The notes: generated from the letters alone by a model not told the origin. A DNA stretch of 44,698 nt from an uncultured Phascolarctobacterium sp. (GCF_934190775.1 NZ_CAKPTG010000021.1:1-44698); one strand, 5' to 3'; counted from the stretch's first letter, positions 16,172 to 24,284 are shown. Numbers and translations: made by a program.

Positions 16172-17444
16172 GCCTTTTGAAAAGCTGCGCCGACGCATGA
16201 CCTGCTTATATGCGGCAATCTTCGGTGTTTTGATTTTGGTTATTGTGGCTGCTGCCTATACCTTTATCTGGTGGGAAATATTGGCGCACGAAAAGGAAAA
16301 CCTTGTAGCGCAAATTTACCATGAGGGCGAAGAATGGGTAGAGTCGGAGGAGGCTCCCTGCTCCGAAGCAGCTATCCGCAGCGGGAAGATGCTTGCATAC
16401 TTTGTGAATTCAGATGGCTCGAAGGTAATTTTAAACCAGCTTGGAACAGGCGAGGCGGGGCAGGCGCTGATGAGTCATAAAAATGATTGGCCGAAGGAGC
16501 TGAATACATCGCGTCTTTTGCGGATGCATGGAGTGAATGGTGAGCGTTATCGCTATCTTGCCGCAGTTGCTCCTGTTATTGACGGTGATAAGCAGGTTGG
16601 CAGGCTGTATATGTTCAAAAATATGGAGTTTTATTATCATGCGGCTTATAAAACATTATTTCTGCTGCTATGCATGGCGCTGGTGCTGTATTTTGCCGCC
16701 TGTTATTTCGGTTATTGGCTGGCAGGCCGCAATATCCGTCCTATAAGCAACATGTACGCTAAGCAGCAGCAGTTCACGGCAGATGCTTCGCATGAAATGC
16801 GCACGCCGCTTGCCGTTATGAAGCTGGCTGTGCAGGGACTGCAGGAGGATGAGGACAGCAGGCTGAGCGATTTTGCCAAAGAGTCTGTAGATATGCTGCA
16901 AAGCGAGTCGGAAAGACTTAGCCGTCTTACGGAAAATCTTATGACGTTGGCGCGCAGCGATGAGGATTTTCTTCCCGTGTATACGGCGCAGGTGGATATT
17001 ACGGCGCTGTGTAAAAAGGTTGCGGCGCAGATGTCGCTTTTGGCAGCAGAAAAAAAGCTGCAGCTCAAGCAGGCAATAGGTGATAATCTGGTAATGCAGG
17101 GTGATGAAATGGCTTTATCACGCTTGCTGATTATACTTTTGGATAATGCTATGAAGTATTCGCCGCAGCAGACGACAATTACTCTGCGTGCCGCTAAGGT
17201 AAAAACTCATCTCGTACTGGAGGTACGCGACGAAGGCTGTGGCATCAGTGACGAGGATAAGCAGAAAATATTTGACCGCTTCTTCCGTGTGGACAAGGCG
17301 CGCAGCCGCAGTCAGGGTGGCCTGGGCTTAGGCTTATCGCTGGCCTTGGCGATTGTGCGTCAGCATGGCGGTAGCATTAAGGTTCTCGACAACAAGCCGT
17401 GGGGAACTGTCATGTATGTGAAGCTGCCGCTAGAGGCTAAGTAA
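16161..17444 (+). CDS. Membrane sensor histidine kinase
   Basis: The 427-residue kinase has a first transmembrane helix at about 15-37, an extracytoplasmic sensor of roughly 125 residues, a second helix at about 168-190, and then the catalytic core. The H-box is F-T-A-D-A-S-H-E-M-R-T-P-L with His211 as phospho-acceptor. It is followed by the N-box (L-D-N-A-M-K-Y-S-P) and G-boxes (D-E-G-C-G-I, G-G-L-G-L-G-L). It pairs with the OmpR-type regulator in front of it. The next gene encodes an ArnT/PMT-like glycosyltransferase, which recalls PmrAB/PhoPQ control of lipid A modification; that regulatory link is inferred from position only. Confidence 0.93.
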   Translation: MWNKPFEKLRRRMTCLYAAIFGVLILVIVAAAYTFIWWEILAHEKENLVAQIYHEGEEWVESEEAPCSEAAIRSGKMLAYFVNSDGSKVILNQLGTGEAGQALMSHKNDWPKELNTSRLLRMHGVNGERYRYLAAVAPVIDGDKQVGRLYMFKNMEFYYHAAYKTLFLLLCMALVLYFAACYFGYWLAGRNIRPISNMYAKQQQFTADASHEMRTPLAVMKLAVQGLQEDEDSRLSDFAKESVDMLQSESERLSRLTENLMTLARSDEDFLPVYTAQVDITALCKKVAAQMSLLAAEKKLQLKQAIGDNLVMQGDEMALSRLLIILLDNAMKYSPQQTTITLRAAKVKTHLVLEVRDEGCGISDEDKQKIFDRFFRVDKARSRSQGGLGLGLSLALAIVRQHGGSIKVLDNKPWGTVMYVKLPLEAK

Positions 17445-17463
17445 TGCTTTGGCTATATTAACC

Positions 17464-17472
17464 TGATATAAT
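17464..17472 (+). promoter_or_regulatory. Extended -10 promoter candidate for the glycosyltransferase gene
   Basis: TGATATAAT lies just after the kinase stop codon. Downstream are two TTAAG half-sites at 17490 and 17518, and a small hairpin (GCAGAAT / ATTCTGC at 17553-17572) before the Shine-Dalgarno. Whether the half-sites bind the regulator is untested. Confidence 0.4.
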
Positions 17473-17592
17473 CTAAAGGCAAGATTAATTTAAGATGAAT
17501 ACCCCTTTCAGTAATCGTTAAGCAGAAGCGTTTATACTGTGCTTAATGAAAAGCAGAATGACAATATTCTGCTGCTGAAGGGGGATTTTTTT

Positions 17593-19182
17593 ATGCCACG
17601 AAAATATTGGCTGCTGCTTTTTGCAGCTGCCGTAGTATTGCTTTTTGCGGGCAATGCCAGCCTCTTGATAACAGACAGCGTAGAATCTAATTACGCTTTG
17701 ACGGCGAAGGAGATGGTGCTGAGCGGCGATTGGCTTTCACCGCAGATTTATGGTCATTATTGGTATGATAAGCCGATTTTCTTTTATTGGCTGACGGCGT
17801 TGGCTTATAAGCTGTTTGGCTTTACGGAATTTGCTTCGCGCTTCTTCCCGGCGTTGTTCGGTTTTGGCAGTGTAGCACTGCTGGCGTGGGGCGGCAGCAA
17901 GCTGGAAAATGCGCGTAGCGGCTTTTTCAGTGCGTTGGTGCTGCTGAGCAGTGTGGAATTTTTCCTGATCAGCAAGTCCGTGATTACGGACGCGGTGCTG
18001 TTCTTTTTCTTCAGTGCGACATTGCTGTTTTTCTATCTTGGCTATCGTGACGGCAGGGCGCGCTATTGGTATATTATGTATGCTGCAGCAGGCTTTGCGG
18101 TTTTGACCAAGGGACCGATTGGCGTGCTGCTGCCGGGATTGATTATTACGTTATTCCTGTTGTGGCAGCGTGATTGGCACGTACTGAAGCGCATGCATCT
18201 TGTAAGCGGCACACTGCTGTGTGCCGCGGTTGCTGTGCCTTGGTATGCTGTTATGTACAGCCTGCACGGCAGCGACTTCGTCAATACCTTCTTTGGCACG
18301 CACAACTTCCTGCGCGCAACGGTATCGGAGCATCCTCGTGATGATGTGTTTTATTATTATACGCTGGTGAATCTGCTGGCGCTGTTCCCTTGGAGCGGAC
18401 TGATTCCCTGGGCGGTTTATAAATGGTGGCGGCAGGAACATCGCAAGCTGGGGGTGCAGCAAAAATTTTTACTGCTGTGGGCTTTGGTTGTTTTCGTTTT
18501 CTTCCAATGCATGGCAACGAAATATATCACCTATACATATCCGTTGCTCTTTCCGGCAAGCCTTTTGCTGGGAAGCATGCTGGCAAAATATACAGACTGC
18601 GTGGATGGTGGTTATATGTATTTTGTCGGCAGTGGCTTTGGCCTGCTGCTGATAGGTGCGTGGTTTGCAGTAAGTAATCAGCTTATAGCCTCTGAGCTGC
18701 TGTTCTTGCTGCCGTTGGCGCTGATTGTCGGCGTGATGCTGGATTATATCTTGCGCTTAGTGACGAGCGAGCGTGCCTGCAGTGTTGCAACCATGTCAGT
18801 AGTGTTTTATATCGCGCTTATTTTCAGCATTGCTGTGCCGCTTAGTGAGCAGCGCAGTGCGAAGGATTTGGGAGAGATGCTGACGGAAAATGATGTGCAA
18901 GTGGTAGGCTTATATGGCAAATATCCTACTTCTGCAGTTTTTTACAGCAGCAGTAAAATTGTCAAGCTGATGCATGAGCGTGAGGTTGCAGGCTATGTTC
19001 CCAAGGATTTTTCCTGGACCAGCAAAAATGTTATGCCTTATGCGACGCTGGAGCAGAATCCGTATCGTATTGTGGTGGTTACGCCCAAAAGCTATGATGG
19101 ATTTATCACTCAGCAGAATAATAAATGGCAGGTTATTGATGCCGATAATAGCTGGATTATGCTGAGAATGAAAAAGGGATGA
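17593..19182 (+). CDS. ArnT/PMT-like family 39 glycosyltransferase, integral membrane
   Basis: This 529-residue protein has about eleven to twelve transmembrane segments and a soluble C-terminal part. It carries the family-39 signature near the N-terminus (T-D-S-V-E-S-N-Y-A-L-T-A-K-E-M, followed by W-L-S-P and W-Y-D-K-P-I-F-F-Y-W). Enzymes of this group transfer a sugar from an undecaprenyl-phosphate carrier to an acceptor on the outer face of the inner membrane; ArnT adds aminoarabinose to lipid A. The donor and acceptor here are unknown. ATG 17593 is chosen because AAGGGGG precedes it; the GTG at 17539 lies upstream of that site. The adjacent two-component system suggests envelope-stress control. 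Confidence 0.8.
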   Translation: MPRKYWLLLFAAAVVLLFAGNASLLITDSVESNYALTAKEMVLSGDWLSPQIYGHYWYDKPIFFYWLTALAYKLFGFTEFASRFFPALFGFGSVALLAWGGSKLENARSGFFSALVLLSSVEFFLISKSVITDAVLFFFFSATLLFFYLGYRDGRARYWYIMYAAAGFAVLTKGPIGVLLPGLIITLFLLWQRDWHVLKRMHLVSGTLLCAAVAVPWYAVMYSLHGSDFVNTFFGTHNFLRATVSEHPRDDVFYYYTLVNLLALFPWSGLIPWAVYKWWRQEHRKLGVQQKFLLLWALVVFVFFQCMATKYITYTYPLLFPASLLLGSMLAKYTDCVDGGYMYFVGSGFGLLLIGAWFAVSNQLIASELLFLLPLALIVGVMLDYILRLVTSERACSVATMSVVFYIALIFSIAVPLSEQRSAKDLGEMLTENDVQVVGLYGKYPTSAVFYSSSKIVKLMHEREVAGYVPKDFSWTSKNVMPYATLEQNPYRIVVVTPKSYDGFITQQNNKWQVIDADNSWIMLRMKKG

Positions 19183-19211
19183 ACTTAGATATTATTGTCT
19201 ATATAACCGAT

Positions 19212-19254
19212 AAGTGCCTGTGACGTGATGTTGCAGGCACTTTTAGTAGTTTTT
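19212..19254 (+). terminator. Rho-independent terminator after the glycosyltransferase gene
   Basis: AAGTGCCTG pairs with CAGGCACTT and is followed by a broken T-tract (TTTTAGTAGTTTTT). Confidence 0.8.
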
Positions 19255-19289
19255 GGGTAAATTAAAGTGTAATTAAGCTTAAAATATTA

Positions 19290-19298
19290 TGCTATAAT
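19290..19298 (+). promoter_or_regulatory. Extended -10 promoter of the MFS gene
   Basis: TGCTATAAT, an extended -10 with a consensus hexamer, lies 32 bases before the ATG at 19331; the -35 region is weak (TAATTA). Confidence 0.55.
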
Positions 19299-19330
19299 AA
19301 GAGAATGATAACTGAATTGGAGGCGTAAGC

Positions 19331-20530
19331 ATGCACAATAAAAATTCCGCTATGGCGTTTATCGTACTGCTAGGTGTTGTCAGCTTGTTCAGCGATATGA
19401 CGCATGAAGCGGCGACAAGTATTAAGGGAGCTTATTTATTAATTTTAGGAGCGAGTGCTTCTACCATCGGTTTTATCTCCGGCGTAGGCGAGCTTTTGGG
19501 CTATGGCCTGCGTTATCTTTTTGGGCGTCTAGTAGATAAAACGCATAACTACTGGGGCTTTATGATTTTAGGTTATGTCGTGGATGTTTTTGCGGTGCCG
19601 GCATTGGCGCTGGTGCATCGTGACGGCTGGATAGCAGCTTGTGTACTGCTCGTTGTTGAGCGCATCGGCAAGGCGATAAAAAAGCCTGCGAAGAACACAA
19701 TTCTTTCCTTTGCGGCCTCACAGGAGGGTGTCGGCAAAAGCTTTGCTATACAGGAAGCCTTGGATCAGCTTGGCGCTTTCATCGGCCCATTGCTGCTTTA
19801 TGCGGTGATGCTGTATAAGCATGGCGATGAATACGAGGTATACAATGCAGCCTTTGCTTTTCTGGCTTTGCCTGCTGTCTGCACAATTGCTTTTTTACTG
19901 TTTGCTAAAAGACGTTTCCCAAATCCGGAAGCCTTTGAGCCGGAAGCTAAGACAGAGAAGAAGGATAGCTTTGTAGGCAAGAAAAGCTTTTATTTATATC
20001 TCGCAGGCATCAGCTGTTTCGCTTTCGGTTTTGTAGATTTTCCGCTGGTGACCATGCATTTGGCAAAAAATAAGCTTTTTGACGACAGCACTTTGCCGCT
20101 GCTTTATTCAGGGGCAATGCTTGTGGATGCGGTTGCGGCGCTTTTCTTTGGCTGGCTGTTTGATAAAATGCGCACGAGAGCACTGGTTATTTCTACAGCT
20201 ATTTCAGCTTTCTTTGCAATTTTTGCCTTTGGTATGACTTCACCGGGAATGATTATGCTGGGCGTTGCTTTGTGGGGCGTAGGCATGGGCGCTCAGGAAT
20301 CTGTTATGAAGGCTGCGGTTGCCACCATGACGAGCAAGGAGCATCGTGCCGGCAGCTACGGTGCGTTCGAATTTTTCTTTGGCTTGGCGTGGTTTTTAGG
20401 CAGCTGGCTGTTGGGAGCTATTTATGATTATTCGCTGAATACCTTCATCATTGTTTCCGTAGCAGCACAGCTTATCGCTTTACCATGTTATCTTTTGAGT
20501 GAGCGCAGTCTTGCACGTGAAAACTGCTAA
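19331..20530 (+). CDS. Major facilitator superfamily transporter
   Basis: The 399-residue protein has the twelve-helix MFS pattern, with a cytoplasmic loop motif (G-R-L-V-D-K-T) between helices 2 and 3 and a long central loop rich in Lys/Glu (about residues 195-215). The opening (L-F-S-D-M-T-H-E-A-A) is typical of a group of uncharacterised MFS proteins; the substrate cannot be told from sequence. The start at 19331 has a good GGAGGCG site. The gene is monocistronic, with its own promoter, and the next feature is a glycine riboswitch. Confidence 0.82.
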   Translation: MHNKNSAMAFIVLLGVVSLFSDMTHEAATSIKGAYLLILGASASTIGFISGVGELLGYGLRYLFGRLVDKTHNYWGFMILGYVVDVFAVPALALVHRDGWIAACVLLVVERIGKAIKKPAKNTILSFAASQEGVGKSFAIQEALDQLGAFIGPLLLYAVMLYKHGDEYEVYNAAFAFLALPAVCTIAFLLFAKRRFPNPEAFEPEAKTEKKDSFVGKKSFYLYLAGISCFAFGFVDFPLVTMHLAKNKLFDDSTLPLLYSGAMLVDAVAALFFGWLFDKMRTRALVISTAISAFFAIFAFGMTSPGMIMLGVALWGVGMGAQESVMKAAVATMTSKEHRAGSYGAFEFFFGLAWFLGSWLLGAIYDYSLNTFIIVSVAAQLIALPCYLLSERSLARENC

Positions 20531-20556
20531 TGAATTGCTTCAAAAGTTACACTCCC

Positions 20557-20578
20557 TTATGTATTCGTGTATACATAA
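20557..20578. promoter_or_regulatory. GntR-type palindrome upstream of glycine unit 1
   Basis: TTATGTAT and ATACATAA form a perfect inverted repeat with a six-base spacer, and TGTATACAT lies within it. The core matches the palindromes before nhaC and before glycine unit 2. It lies about 50 bases upstream of the -10 element. Confidence 0.45.
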
Positions 20579-20598
20579 AAATTTGTTGAAAAAAAGGC

Positions 20599-20626
20599 TT
20601 GCGTTCTTCAAAAAGTGTGTTATAAT
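20599..20626 (+). promoter_or_regulatory. Promoter of glycine-riboswitch unit 1
   Basis: TTGCGT at 20599-20604 and TATAAT at 20621-20626 are 16 bases apart, and TGT directly precedes the -10 hexamer (extended -10). Confidence 0.65.
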
Positions 20627-20649
20627 AGCGTACATAAGTAAATAACGAG

Positions 20650-20840
20650 TGGATGATGTATATGGGAGAAGGCACTGCCTACCGAAGGAGCAAAACTCTC
20701 AGGTGCTTAATTTTTAAGCAGGAACCGTATGCTGACACAACTCTGGAGAGTCCCTTAAATGGGCGCCGAAGGTGCAAAGATGTCTTCTGAAATTCAGAAA
20801 CGTCCTTATCTCTCAGGCCAGTGGACAGAGCAAAGCTTAT
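20650..20840 (+). ncRNA. Tandem glycine riboswitch 1
   Basis: Two consecutive glycine aptamers are recognisable from conserved cores: the first with GGGAGAAGGCACTGCC, CCGAAGGAGCAAA and ACTCTCAGG, closing in CTCTGGAGAG; the second with GGGCGCCGAAGGTGCAAAG, TCTCAGGCC and GGACAGAG. The short linker between them is typical of the cooperative tandem class. The terminator hairpin at 20879-20910 is the expression platform. It controls the AGCS symporter gene at 20959. Whether glycine turns the gene on or off cannot be decided without folding. Confidence 0.93.
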
Positions 20841-20878
20841 GTGATGGCGCTATTGCCTATCATATGTCATTGACTTTT

Positions 20879-20910
20879 ACCGGAGTATTTTTTGTATACT
20901 CCGGTTTTTT
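20879..20910 (+). terminator. Expression-platform terminator of glycine riboswitch 1
   Basis: ACCGGAGTAT pairs with ATACTCCGGT, followed by six T residues, 49 bases before the symporter start. Confidence 0.85.
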
Positions 20911-20958
20911 ATTTGCTTATAAATAATTAATGGGAACTAAAAGGGAGATGTTTTAATC

Positions 20959-22305
20959 ATGTTGGAAATTTTGAATGAAATTGATGCGTTTGTCTGGGGT
21001 CCGCCGCTTCTGGTACTTTTGGTTGGTACCGGTATTCTGCTGACCTTCCGTCTGAAGCTGCTGCAGGTTTTCAAGCTGCCGCAGGCTTTAGGCTTGATCT
21101 TCAGTGCTAAGAACGATGGCAGCGGTGATGTAAACAGCTTTAAAGCACTGTGCACCGCACTGGCTGCAACTGTTGGTACCGGTAACATCGTCGGTGTTGC
21201 AACTGCTATTAAAGCAGGTGGCCCGGGCGCTTTGTTCTGGATGTGGATGGCAGCCTTCTTCGGTATGGCAACCAAATATTCCGAATGTCTGCTGGCTGTA
21301 AAATATCGTACTGTCGATGCTAACGGCAATATTTCCGGTGGTCCGATGTACTATATTGAAAATGGCTTAGGCAAAAAATACAAACCGCTGGCTGTTATGT
21401 TTGCTGTATTCGGTGTTCTGTGCGCATACTTTGGTATCGGTACCTTTGCTCAGGTAAACTCCATTGTTGAAATTACTCAGATTTCTGCCGGTATTCCTGT
21501 TGTTTACACCGGTATTGCTCTGACTGTTGTTGTTGCCGCTGTAACCATCGGCGGTCTGAAATCTATCGCAACTGTTGCAGCGAAGGTAGTTCCTGCTATG
21601 GCTCTACTGTACTTCCTGACTACTGTTGGTATCATGATTGTTTTTGCAGACCAGGTTCCTGCTGCAATCGCAACCGTACTGAATTCTGCTTTCACTCCGA
21701 CTGCTGCTCAAGGAGGTTTCCTTGGTGCAACTGTTATGCTGGCAATGCGCAGTGGTGTTGCCCGCGGTGTATTCTCCAACGAATCCGGCTTAGGTTCTGC
21801 TCCTATCGTAGCTGCTGCTGCTAAAACCAAATGGGCTGCAGAGCAAGGCTTGATTTCTATGACCGGTACCTTTATTGATACTATCATCATTTGTACTCTG
21901 ACAGGCTTGTCCCTGGTTGTCAGCGGTGTATGGTGCGGACCTCTGAACGGTGCTGCAATGACTGAATCTGCCTTCACCATGGCATTCCCTGCATTCGGCA
22001 GCCTGCTGCTGTTGGTTGGCCTCGTGCTCTTTGCTTTCACCACCATCCTTGGCTGGAACTACTACGGCGAACGCTGTGTAGAATACCTGATGGGCGTAAA
22101 GGCAATTCTGCCGTACCGTATCATCTTCATCTGCCTGATTGCCTGCGGTCCTTTCCTGAAGCTGGAGGAGATTTGGGTTTTGGCGGATATTGTTAACGGC
22201 CTGATGGCTATTCCTAACTTAATTGCTCTGATTGCTTTGTCCGGCGTAGTTGTTGCCGAAACCAAGGCTTATCAGAAGCATCTGGATGAACAGAAGAATA
22301 AATAA
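20959..22305 (+). CDS. AGCS-family sodium/glycine-alanine symporter, copy 1
   Basis: This 448-residue polytopic membrane protein belongs to the alanine/glycine:cation symporter family. It shows the family core in the N-terminal third (A-L-C-T-A-L-A-A-T-V-G-T-G-N-I-V-G-V-A) and the motif F-S-N-E-S-G-L-G-S-A-P-I-V-A-A-A-A in the middle, with about ten to eleven membrane helices. Control by a glycine riboswitch makes glycine the most likely substrate, driven by Na+. The start ATG 20959 follows AAGGGAG. It is very similar along its whole length to the next gene, 22795-24174, so the two are a tandem duplicate including their riboswitches. Confidence 0.93.
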   Translation: MLEILNEIDAFVWGPPLLVLLVGTGILLTFRLKLLQVFKLPQALGLIFSAKNDGSGDVNSFKALCTALAATVGTGNIVGVATAIKAGGPGALFWMWMAAFFGMATKYSECLLAVKYRTVDANGNISGGPMYYIENGLGKKYKPLAVMFAVFGVLCAYFGIGTFAQVNSIVEITQISAGIPVVYTGIALTVVVAAVTIGGLKSIATVAAKVVPAMALLYFLTTVGIMIVFADQVPAAIATVLNSAFTPTAAQGGFLGATVMLAMRSGVARGVFSNESGLGSAPIVAAAAKTKWAAEQGLISMTGTFIDTIIICTLTGLSLVVSGVWCGPLNGAAMTESAFTMAFPAFGSLLLLVGLVLFAFTTILGWNYYGERCVEYLMGVKAILPYRIIFICLIACGPFLKLEEIWVLADIVNGLMAIPNLIALIALSGVVVAETKAYQKHLDEQKNK

Positions 22306-22337
22306 GTAAGCCTAATATTTCATCTTTATATAGCAAA

Positions 22338-22383
22338 GCGGCGTTGTGCGACTCTCCCCAGAGTTCCCACAACGCCGTTTTGT
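22338..22383 (+). terminator. 3' hairpin with conserved loop, terminator of symporter gene 1
   Basis: GCGGCGTTGTG pairs with CACAACGCCGT, followed by TTTTGTT, so it can terminate. The interior contains a second small stem ACTCT-CCCC-AGAGT. The interior is identical in the hairpin after symporter gene 2 although two outer base pairs differ in a compensating way. Confidence 0.8.
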
Positions 22384-22433
22384 TATTAAAAAAATCGAAT
22401 AAAATACTTTAGTTTACAGTTTGATATGTATGC

Positions 22434-22443
22434 ATGTATACAT
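22434..22443. promoter_or_regulatory. GntR-type palindrome upstream of glycine unit 2
   Basis: ATGTATACAT is a perfect palindrome centred about 39.5 bases upstream of the -10 hexamer. In unit 1 the corresponding core is about 49.5 bases upstream, ten bases (one helical turn) further away. Confidence 0.45.
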
Positions 22444-22455
22444 TGCTATAGACTC

Positions 22456-22483
22456 TTGATTTTTGTATAATGTGTGCTATAAT
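22456..22483 (+). promoter_or_regulatory. Promoter of glycine-riboswitch unit 2
   Basis: TTGATT at 22456-22461 and TATAAT at 22478-22483 are spaced by 16 bases, with TGC before the -10 (extended -10), the same architecture as in unit 1. Confidence 0.7.
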
Positions 22484-22507
22484 CAAATACATAAGTAAAT
22501 AGTGAGT

Positions 22508-22686
22508 GGATGAAGTACATAGGAGAAGGCAATGCCTACCGAAGGAGCAAAAACTCTCAGGTGCTTATCAAAAGCAAGAACCGTGTACAGACACAACTCT
22601 GGAGAGTCCCTTGAATGGGCGCCGAAGGTGCAAAGATGTGAATATTTACATCCTTATCTCTCAGGCCAGTGGACGGAGCAAAACAA
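22508..22686 (+). ncRNA. Tandem glycine riboswitch 2
   Basis: This is a second two-aptamer glycine riboswitch, nearly identical in its cores to the first (GGAGAAGGCAATGCC, CCGAAGGAGCAAA, CTCTGGAGAG, then GGGCGCCGAAGGTGC, CTCTCAGGCC, GGACGGAG). Variable stems differ, for example the second-aptamer stem GATGTGAATATTTACATC. It precedes the second AGCS symporter. The two short open frames across it are not genes. Confidence 0.93.
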
Positions 22687-22720
22687 CGATGATAGTACAG
22701 CTATCAGGGCCGCTGACAAA

Positions 22721-22755
22721 CCGGAGTATCAGATAATTATACTCTGGCTTTTTTA
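22721..22755 (+). terminator. Expression-platform terminator of glycine riboswitch 2
   Basis: CCGGAGTAT pairs with ATACTCTGG, followed by CTTTTTT. The stem corresponds to that of unit 1 with one G-U change. Confidence 0.82.
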
Positions 22756-22794
22756 TTTACTTAGGGAACTTTAAAAATGAGAGGGGAAATCATC

Positions 22795-24174
22795 ATGTTG
22801 GAAACATTGAATGCAATTGATTCGTTTGTCTGGGGCCCGCCTCTGCTGGTGCTCCTTGTAGGTACCGGTATTATGCTGACTATACGTTTAGGCTTGCTGC
22901 AGGTATTGAAGCTTCCGCAGGCCTTGAAGCTTATCTTCTGTGCCAAGAATGAAGGTCATGGTGACGTAAACAGCTTTAAAGCACTGTGTACCGCTCTTGC
23001 TGCAACTGTTGGTACCGGTAACATCGTCGGTGTTGCTACCGCAATTAAAGCCGGTGGTCCCGGTGCATTGTTCTGGATGTGGCTGGCTGCTTTCTTCGGT
23101 ATGGCAACCAAATATGCAGAATGCCTGCTGGCTGTAAAATATCGTACTGTCGACGCTAACGGCAATATCTCCGGCGGTCCGATGTATTACATTCAAAACG
23201 GCCTCGGCAAGCAATATAAACCCTTAGCTACTATGTTCTGCGTTTTCGGTATCATGTGCGCATACTTCGGCGTAGGTACCTTCGCTCAGGTAAACTCCAT
23301 TGTTGAGATTACCAAAATTTCTGCAGGCATCCCGGTTCTCTATACCGGCATTGCGCTGACAATTCTTGTTGCTGCCGTAACCATCGGCGGTCTGAAATCC
23401 ATCGCTACCGTTTCTTCTAAGGTTGTTCCCGGTATGGCAGTAATTTACTTCCTGACTACCTTAGGTATTTTGATAGCTTTCTCTGATCAGGTACCGGCTG
23501 CTATCGCACTGGTTATTGAAAGTGCTTTTACTACTACCGCAGCACAGGGCGGTTTCCTCGGTGCAACTGTTATGCTGGCAATGCGCAGCGGTGTTGCCCG
23601 CGGCGTATTCTCCAATGAATCCGGCTTAGGCTCTGCTCCTATCGTAGCAGCTGCTGCCAAAACTCAATGGCCTGCTGAACAAGGTCTGGTTTCCATGACC
23701 GGTACCTTTATTGATACCATCATCATCTGCACCATGACCGGCTTGTCCTTGATTGTTACCGGCGTTTGGAACGGTGAGCTCAACGGTGCTGCTATGACTA
23801 ATGCAGCCTTCACCTCCGCATTCCCTGCCTTCGGCAGCTGGCTGCTGTTGGTTGGCCTGGTGCTCTTCGCCTTCACTACTATCCTCGGCTGGAACTACTA
23901 CGGCGAACGTTGCGTAGAATACCTGATGGGTGTTAAAGCAATTCTGCCGTACCGCATCGGCTTCATCATTCTTGTTGCCTGCGGCCCGTTCCTGAAGCTG
24001 GAAGAAATCTGGGTTATGTCCGATATCGTTAACGGTCTGATGGCTCTGCCTAACCTGATTGCTCTGGTTGCTCTTTCCGGCGTAGTTGTTGCTGAAACTA
24101 AAGCATATCAACAACATCTCAAGGAAGAATCTGAGCTGGTTCCGGCAAAATTAGCCGAAGAAACCAATCATTAA
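22795..24174 (+). CDS. AGCS-family sodium/glycine-alanine symporter, copy 2
   Basis: This 459-residue symporter is a close paralogue of the gene at 20959, with the same N-terminal motif (L-A-A-T-V-G-T-G-N-I-V-G-V) and the same N-E-S-G-L-G-S-A-P motif. Differences are scattered, and the C-terminus is about ten residues longer. ATG 22795 is preferred because GAGGGG lies nine bases upstream; the in-frame ATG 22777 lies before that site. It is the second half of a riboswitch-symporter duplication. The pair could differ in affinity for glycine, alanine or serine, or in riboswitch threshold; the sequence does not decide. Confidence 0.93.
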   Translation: MLETLNAIDSFVWGPPLLVLLVGTGIMLTIRLGLLQVLKLPQALKLIFCAKNEGHGDVNSFKALCTALAATVGTGNIVGVATAIKAGGPGALFWMWLAAFFGMATKYAECLLAVKYRTVDANGNISGGPMYYIQNGLGKQYKPLATMFCVFGIMCAYFGVGTFAQVNSIVEITKISAGIPVLYTGIALTILVAAVTIGGLKSIATVSSKVVPGMAVIYFLTTLGILIAFSDQVPAAIALVIESAFTTTAAQGGFLGATVMLAMRSGVARGVFSNESGLGSAPIVAAAAKTQWPAEQGLVSMTGTFIDTIIICTMTGLSLIVTGVWNGELNGAAMTNAAFTSAFPAFGSWLLLVGLVLFAFTTILGWNYYGERCVEYLMGVKAILPYRIGFIILVACGPFLKLEEIWVMSDIVNGLMALPNLIALVALSGVVVAETKAYQQHLKEESELVPAKLAEETNH

Positions 24175-24202
24175 GTTATCCCATTTAATTTTATATAGCG
24201 CA

Positions 24203-24243
24203 GCGGCACTGTGAGACTCTCCCCAGAGTTCCCACAGTGCCGC
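24203..24243 (+). ncRNA. 3' hairpin with conserved loop after symporter gene 2
   Basis: GCGGCACTGTG pairs perfectly with CACAGTGCCGC. The interior is identical to that of the hairpin at 22338-22378, including the small ACTCT/AGAGT stem. Unlike that copy, this one is followed by TTGCCTTTG rather than a T-run, so it is not a convincing terminator and may be a conserved 3'-UTR structure. Confidence 0.55.
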
Positions 24244-24255
24244 TTGCCTTTGTGC

Positions 24256-24284
24256 TTGCACAAAAGTTTGCGTTATGCTAAACT
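24256..24284 (+). promoter_or_regulatory. Promoter of the yccF-like gene
   Basis: TTGCAC at 24256-24261 and TAAACT at 24279-24284 are 17 bases apart, with TGC before the -10. The roughly 105-base leader contains an AACCAAC / GTTGGTT hairpin at 24331-24370. Confidence 0.55.

Noticed and set aside
22506..22774. Two short + strand open frames of 76 and 80 codons
   Set aside because: Both lie across the second glycine riboswitch and its terminator; the conserved RNA cores explain the sequence.
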